DNA of 64,000 nucleotides from the NCBI GenBank assembly GCA_030704615.1, contig CM060733.1, positions 32,180,001 to 32,244,000 of the forward strand, written 5' to 3'. The notes beneath the pieces were generated by a model, which was not told where the DNA came from, did not search any database, and saw only the letters and a program-made list of their open reading frames with translations. Positions 58,226-64,000 of the stretch are shown one piece after another; within the stretch, counting starts at the first letter, position 1; the number at the start of each line of letters is the position of its first letter. A program made the translations under genes and the position numbers. The stretch is from Takakia lepidozioides. Its lineage: Eukaryota > Streptophyta > Takakiopsida > Takakiales > Takakiaceae.

Positions 58226-58842
58226 TTACTCACTGGTTTGATTCCCTGTAAGGCCTTGTTATCACTCCCTGTCAGTGTACTGTTTATTGCTGGTGTGCAT
58301 GGATGCACTGAGACAGAGCTGAGCTGAGCATCAGCTGCCTTGATGACTGGATGCATCCCAGGCTCTGACAGAGTTCAGCTGTCTTTATGAATGGATGAAA
58401 AAGGCTTGGCACGCCCAATTTGTAAGACTCTGTGAAGGAAAGCATGACCTCACACATTGATATATAATAAGAGCAATGATCCAATCCTACACTGCACTTG
58501 GGGACTGTCTTTACTGTGCTGTGAGATCACCCCACTCTTCACCCACCCCTGGGCCCTCACCCTCCCTTTTGTCTCTTGTTTCTTACTATGTGTGGAGCAG
58601 GGGAGTCCTGGTTTTTTGGGGAGCATCCAGTTTTCTTTTAAGAGACCTCTTACAATACCTTTGATGGATGGGTGTGTGCGTCTTTCAAGGTATTCTTCTT
58701 TTTTCTATATCAGCTTCTACCAACCTCTTTAAATTTTTTTCTGACATGCAATAGTGGGATCAATATGCTTATAGGAGGACTTGTCATATCCTGACTATGG
58801 AGTAAATAATACATTATTAACTTTATCTCCATGAGGCTTCCC
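58226..58842. other. No gene seen between MITE and SINE cluster
   Basis: Moderately AT-rich sequence. Short frames on both strands show no domain. Confidence 0.4.
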
Positions 58843-58990
58843 TAATAAAGCGTAAATTATGGTGTCTCTTCACCCCCAAGGCACTCCCCCAAGGTGAGCA
58901 CCTTTGTGACACGGATTGAACCCACAACCACTTCTCAGGCTTCTGAGGTAGTATGTGCCTATCACCACTGGGCTACAACTTGGTTGTAGT
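58843..58990 (-). mobile_element. tRNA-derived SINE, minus-strand copy
   Basis: Read downward from 58990: box A TAGCCCAGTGG, box B GGTTCAATCC, then the family body GAGACACCATAATTTACGC. It is inverted with respect to the copy at 59130-59300, about 140 bp away. Confidence 0.78.
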
Positions 58991-59129
58991 CTTATGTTGA
59001 CAACATGTTGGGAGAGAGAGAGAAGCACTTCACCCTGTCAACACGTTGAGACAATTACTATATTAATCCCAATGAGGCCCCACGAGAGTTAGAAAATATT
59101 GTGTGTCCTATAAATGTCCATTTGGATGA

Positions 59130-59300
59130 CAACCAAGTTGGAGCCCAGTGGTAATGGGCATATACCACCTCGGAAGTGGTTGTGGGTTCAATCCACCGAT
59201 TGGTGTCACAAGTGTCCACCTTCCTGCTGGAATGCAGTAGCCCTTGGGGGTCAAGAGACACCATAATTTACGCTTCCTTGGGGAGGCGTCATATACATAT
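59130..59300 (+). mobile_element. tRNA-derived SINE, most complete copy
   Basis: Box A (GAGCCCAGTGG, about 59141) and box B (GGTTCAATCC, about 59186) precede GTGTCCACCTTCCTGC, GCAGTAGCCCTTGG and GACACCATAATTTACGC, ending near CATATACATATATGG. It aligns along its length with 919-1098. Confidence 0.8.
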
Positions 59301-59351
59301 ATGGATGCATGTGCTGAAAAGTTGGGATCAAAAGCTATTTTCAGATGTGTT

Positions 59352-59427
59352 GATCAAGCTGTAACCCAGTGGTAATGGGCACATATACCTCCCTATAAGT
59401 TTTGGGAGGTGTCATATATTATTATTG
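59352..59427 (+). mobile_element. SINE copy with internal deletion
   Basis: The head (TAACCCAGTGGTAATGGGC) runs into the tail (TTTGGGAGGTGTCATATATT and an ATT repeat). About 90 bp of the middle, including box B, are missing. Confidence 0.7.
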
Positions 59428-61615
59428 GTGACCACCAATCCACCTCACATTAAATGACTTCCGATGTAATGATGATATGTTTTGATACACAACTTAGTTT
59501 GGCCTCATATGTTAGTAGTTGTTACACTTACGAGTGGATAATAAAACTATCACGTATGATTAGAAGAAAGAAATGTGATGGTAAAACGTTATGATAGTAT
59601 ACCTTTAGGAGAGCATCTACAAGATGGTGGCCAATGTTTAGGGGCATAAGGCAACCTTAAAAGCCACCCCCATGAAAAGTCAATTGGACACCTAATGGTA
59701 CATATGTTATAAGATTTTTTTTGGTTAATTTTTCAGTAAACATGGGACAGAGGTCCTGGAATGACATTAAGAAAAGTGGAAAAAATAATCACTAGGGGGG
59801 CTGTCGGGAAACCACCCTGTAACCAAAAAAACCGTCAAATCAAAACCAACATCAGATAAAGCAGGCAGAGCGGCAGACCCAAGTGTTGCAGGGAAAGGTG
59901 ATGAGGCCTAGAGACCAAGAGCGGAGCAAAATGACTCGGGAGCCAAAAAACGAAGAGGAGTTAAAGCAACGTTACATTTGAGGCCATGACATGAGCAGCA
60001 AGGCTCAACTTAACTTGCGCTTTCAGCTTATAATCCCTAGCGCGCTTATGTCACCAATTAAAACCCGCATCTTTGCCTCCACCCGAGGACTTCACATTGA
60101 GGGAAGATGGTCTCTTTCCACCGAAAGGAAGAGTCCAATACACGGGTTGCCGATGACGCCATTCTTGCCCAAGGCAAGATCAATATACCAAAACATACAA
60201 TGTGATCCTCTTTTTTGAAACAGTACATTTGTTTGCATTGTGAAGATTCTTCCATGGTATCCAATTTTTGTGCAATTGTATATTGTCCTCCCCAAACTTT
60301 GAAAACAAAGTTCTCATCTCATTCTCGTCTATTAGAAGACTTTGCCGTGTGGTGGAGAAATATCTGTGTGCTAGCTTGCAGCTAAAACTAGGCATTGTGT
60401 TCATGGAGGAAGAAAGGAAGGATTTGCAAGGAGAGGTCATCGAGAGTCTTGTAGTGCTCTCCGCGAGTAGAGAGGTTTGGAACAATTCCCCTCCAAGACT
60501 GTCACGCTCGTCCAAGTCCGAACGCGTCGTTGTTTTGGACATTTCTGATCTGCAATGAGGTCCAATATCATCCTCAAGGTCATTCAAGTCCGGCATGGAC
60601 ATCTCTGCAAATGGAAGTCATGTACCATCACAGATCAATGCAATCCGCTCCATAGTGTAACTCCTTCGCGAACTCCACACAGATGGATCTTGCTCTGAGC
60701 TTGCTGCACCTGACTACGATGAGTTCCCAATGACACCAGTCATATATTTGTCCTCCACTTATCGATGAAAATGTAATTTTGTTCCCTCCTCTAATATTGT
60801 TGACATGCAAGGCCTTGAGCACGTTGACAAATATGGATCGAAAGCATGACGGTCATCCCTAGTGCATCACCGGAACCAATAGCATGAAGGTTGCACTCGG
60901 TGTTCAACAGTACAAAATCAGGACCACTTGTTACAGAAACTGTGAAACACTGATACAACTCATGGTATAGCCCACAAATAGAAGGGTCTGCGATGACCAT
61001 GAAGCCAAGAGAGCTCAGGCGTCTATATGACTAGAATACCTGCAAGGAGTAGCAATTGAAGGCGTACGGTTCTAATCGTCAAGTTCGGACATCCAGGGGT
61101 CTGTTATACGACTGCAGGCAACAGCTTACATATTTCCCGCCTCAACGTCTGATCATTATCAAATCGAAGGCAAGACAAGAGAGCTTAGCCTCAAAAACAA
61201 AACGGCGGATGGGCTGTATTTTAAACGACACGGTTGACAATAGTCTTGTATTTTCCAGATATAATCCTGCACGTAGCTTAAATGCAGTTTCAAGGAGAAC
61301 GTATGAAACGTGGAGCATACATACTTTTGGTTGTGATCTTCTCTTATGCTCAGACACGCTATGAACAGGGATCAAGCATAGGCTCCTCTGTGTTTTTGTT
61401 TGCTAAAACAAACGACGTTGCCTTATGGGTTAGTTGCAACTGCCCGTAGTCGATCGTTTTTCCCAAACGGGTATTTAAATTTATTTGTGTGAATTCAATG
61501 CAAGGAGTTGTCAATTTGTCTTAGGCTCACTTTAAAGTTCAAAAGAGGTTTTATCCAGCGATAGCCGTCGATTGAAATTTTGTTGTGTTAAGGACCTCAA
61601 ATTGATAAGACGAAG
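59428..61615. other. No gene recognised
   Basis: A minus-strand 140-codon frame at 60180-60602 (starts MSMPDLNDLEDDIG, Ser/Thr-rich) and a plus-strand 102-codon frame at 61056-61364 have no recognisable domain. Neither is supported beyond being open. Confidence 0.35.
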
Positions 61616-61930
61616 ATGTTATCAAGCGCTGTTGGTAAGGGACTTTTTTTGCGACGTCTAATGATGGGGCAAGACGGTGCGGGTGAAGTTTCATACCCAA
61701 GCGTCGATCTTTCCACACCCCAAAAATTAGCTCTTCAATGGAAGCAACGTTTCCACCAGCTCAGTGTTTTTTCATGGTTGGACGTTGAACCCAATGGACC
61801 TGCAGATTGGTGGGGATTTCAAGGGTATCCCAAAGGAATTTTTTGAGGTTTTTTTGTCATTGTTTGCAATGGCACCCATTTTTGGGGCTTTTTGGGCATT
61901 GGTGGCCACCCAAAATCAATTGGAAAGATT
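61616..61930 (+). other. Unrecognised small-protein frame with a hydrophobic C-terminal segment, broken by a one-base shift
   Basis: The frame from ATG 61616 encodes a basic, mitochondrial-presequence-like start (MLSSAVGKGLFLRRLMM), then PSVDLSTPQKLALQWKQRF and DVEPNGPADWW, and stops in a T-run at about 61845. In the +1 frame the sequence continues EFFEVFLSLFAMAPIFGAFW and on to a stop at about 61930, a credible transmembrane segment. Read across the shift near 61842 it would make a protein of about 104 residues with one membrane helix. It has no introns, so it may be a retrocopy. I do not recognise the family. Confidence 0.35.
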
Positions 61931-63910
61931 TTAAGGGGCTAAAATATCTAGGAGCGCCGGAGGACATCTGGTGGATAAAAATTGCTACTTATCAACTGAA
62001 AATTAGACAAGATCTTTCCTCATCCATTGAGAATTGGATATCCCATCCAACGTTGTTTATTATTTTTCTAGTATATAGAAGTAGCTAGATGGGCTAGCTC
62101 ACCACTTCTTGCATTTTTCTTAGTTGTTTTGTAACGCTTAGTTTATGTTTTAGTTAGTTGCCTAGAAGCTCAAGCTTAGAATCCTAAGAAATCGTAGTGT
62201 AACTGGCTAGGCTTTGAATTAGGAGGCAACAATAAATAAGAGGTCCTAGTTGCTTGTGGTTTAGAGTTTGCTAGTAGTTTTAGCAAGTTTGGAAGAGGCA
62301 ACTAGTAGTACTTGAGAATACTAGAGTGAGGGAGAGGCCTATGCTCGAGAGCTGAAGTTGTTGTTTTGGCCAAGAGCCATGTTATGAAATGGAAAATGGA
62401 AGACTTCCCCCAAAAGAGCGTATGTCTTACAAACTTGGAGTGAGGTGAGCCCTTAGGAGAGAATGGAGGTAGTAAGCAACAAACCCCATAGGAAAGATGA
62501 GCTATTAACCCCATCCACTAGGTTTTGGTATTCCATTTAGCAAGTTGGGAGTATTGCAAGAGAGGAGAGAAGCTTGTCCTTTGTTCATTGTCATTTGCTT
62601 GTATGTGTGTGTTCTAACCCTTTTGACAAGTCCTACTAACCCAAAAGAGGAGTGAAGAGAGTTTGGGAGGGAGAATACATATAATCCCATAGTGGCCAAG
62701 AGGCCCATGGGTTTGTTTGTTGTTTTCTTGTTATGAAGAGAAATAATCTAACCAGGAGGGAGCTCTAACATATGGGGTTGTCTCTAACAGGGCTTGAGGG
62801 ATCGACTTATCTTGGCCACTAGGTCTTATGTTTTGTTGGGGCTAACTTGAAAGTATTGGGGAAGCTAACCAAGCTAAGCTTTGCTAGATGTTTACGAGTT
62901 CCACTATTATTTCTTTCTTTTTTATGAAGTGAGTTAGAGTGAGTGAGTAGTAGCACTAGCTATATCGACTATGTTTGCCACGAGGCCCCTACTACTAAGT
63001 ACCGAGCCACCCTAGGAAAGGGGGAGGGAGTGGAAACGAGAGGGAGAGCCATTGTATTTTCCAAGCAAGAACTACTTGTTGGTTTATTTTTATGGTACTA
63101 AGGTTTAATTTTCAGGCCCAAAAATCCATTGCATTAGAATCTCATAGCTCTAGGAATCCATGGGGGACCTAGACTAACCATGGCTATGGTGGTAAGCTAA
63201 TCCCATTGGGGTTAGCATAGCATGCCAGTTTTTCTAAAGGTTTTTGGTGGTGTGGATTAATTCTTAAGTTGGGCAGCTTTTATTAGAGACGTCACAAGGG
63301 CAAGAGACAAGCAATAACCCAATGGCTAATGGAAGCAAGGCAAGCTCCTGCCCATGTGGGAGGCGTTGACCTCACCAAGACCAAGGAGTACAGCCACATA
63401 GGCTTGAGTTCGCGTCATTTCCTGCATTGAATTTTGCTGGCGGAGCGGTCCGTCACAAGGACCGCCGCCTGCATTCTACAGCCAATGTCTTGGCTGCATA
63501 GAGGTCTGGGACATTTGGTCCAAGGATTTTGCCTCTACCCAAGGGTATAAGTTTAAGGGGGGTCTCATACATAGGCCCCGAGGCCGATCTTTTTGTCTAT
63601 ATGAGTCATTTAGGTAGTGAATAGGCACTTCGGTACGAACATAGACACCTTGCTCATCAAAAGAGGGACAAAAGACCAATGGTTTGAGGAGAGTGGGGGA
63701 AGGGTTTGAGACGGGAAAGATGACCATTCTCACCGACAACTGGCTGTTAGCGTCTCTATAAGAGTACCCACATTTAGGATTTAATATACTTTAGCCAAAC
63801 AAGTTATGGGGATGGAGGGAGTTGACAATGGATCCCCTATTTAGCATGTGATTTGATTTGGATGGATGACTATCTGCTGGGGGGACTGAAAATTATCATC
63901 GCTAGATGAA
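61931..63910. other. No gene seen; CTAG-rich, LTR-like unassigned sequence
   Basis: 62080-62330 and 62830-63000 are rich in CTAG and CTAGTAG words and resemble the untranslated parts of retrotransposons, but paired LTRs could not be found. A GC hairpin lies at 63439-63469 (GCTGGCGGAGCGGTCC against GGACCGCCGCC). No coding sequence is supported. Confidence 0.35.
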
Positions 63911-64000
63911 TCGCAGAGCAGCCCAGTGGGGGTTTGAACTCGAGATCTTTGGGTCTGGGATTAAGTATTGACGACCTTAACCCTAAGATGCCCAGTGAGT
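63911..64000 (-). mobile_element. tRNA-like SINE head, third type, cut by window end
   Basis: Read downward from 64000: CACTGGGCATCTTAGGGTTAAGG (box A-like TTAGGGTTAAGG), then GAGTTCAAACCCCC (box B) and CACTGGGCTGC. Spacing fits a tRNA promoter. The element continues outside or is truncated. Confidence 0.5.

Noticed and set aside
61931-63475. Candidate LTR retrotransposon
   Set aside because: The sequence style is LTR-like, but no paired repeat, primer-binding site or gag/pol frame could be found within the window.
1-64000. CRISPR arrays, bacterial operons, riboswitches
   Set aside because: No regularly spaced repeats or prokaryotic gene organisation were seen. The window is eukaryotic nuclear DNA.

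Overview
This is nuclear DNA of a land plant. The evidence is GT-AG split genes with short exons and long introns, plant-type families (REF/SRPP, Q-type C2H2 fingers, DYW-type PPR, plant bZIP), and a dense litter of LINE, SINE and MITE debris. The main LINE family does not look like the usual angiosperm L1, and the PPR relic has the layout common in seed-free plants. A lycophyte, fern or bryophyte is therefore my best guess, but it is an inference.

Six genes could be assembled exon by exon, all with consistent splice phase and a full-length product. On the plus strand they are an RNA polymerase III Rpc25/Rpb7-type subunit (2559-7710, 7 exons, 189 aa) and a nitrobindin/THAP4-like heme protein (38172-42909, 4 exons, 159 aa). 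On the minus strand they are a bZIP factor (12145-9990, 4 exons, 356 aa), a CacyBP/SIP-type CS-SGS protein (28285-25432, 5 exons, 216 aa), a REF/SRPP lipid-droplet protein (37081-35627, 3 exons, 221 aa) and a large five-finger C2H2 protein with a DLNLP motif (50027-47039, 2 exons, 927 aa).

Layout. 1-2.5 kb holds a hAT transposase end, a perfect hairpin, a SINE and clusters of ACCGG motifs. 2.5-7.7 kb is the Pol III subunit gene, whose fifth intron contains three stacked LINE fragments separated by (AG)n runs. 8.4-9.4 kb is a piggyBac-like element with TTAA ends. 10-12 kb is the bZIP gene. 16-18.7 kb is a frameshifted paralog of that bZIP carrying a LINE in its last intron. 19-24 kb is a junkyard: a DUF2921-like relic, a copy of exon 2 of the Pol III gene, a second LINE family with ORF1 and endonuclease, and a chimeric junction between the two LINE families. 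25.4-28.3 kb is CacyBP. 30.9-32.7 kb is a decayed DYW PPR gene. 35.6-42.9 kb is a divergent REF/SRPP-nitrobindin pair sharing about 1.1 kb with a G-box palindrome; the nitrobindin gene has a LINE with a clean target-site duplication in its last intron. 47-50 kb is the zinc-finger gene. 50-64 kb shows no recognisable gene, but has SINEs, a terminal-inverted-repeat MITE, a TTAGGG-type telomere-like tract and one unrecognised broken reading frame.

The most unusual signal is that copies of the main LINE family repeatedly abut (AG)n microsatellites, at their 3' ends and sometimes also at their 5' ends. They end in a (TC)n-like tail rather than poly(A), which suggests a microsatellite-directed plant retrotransposon.
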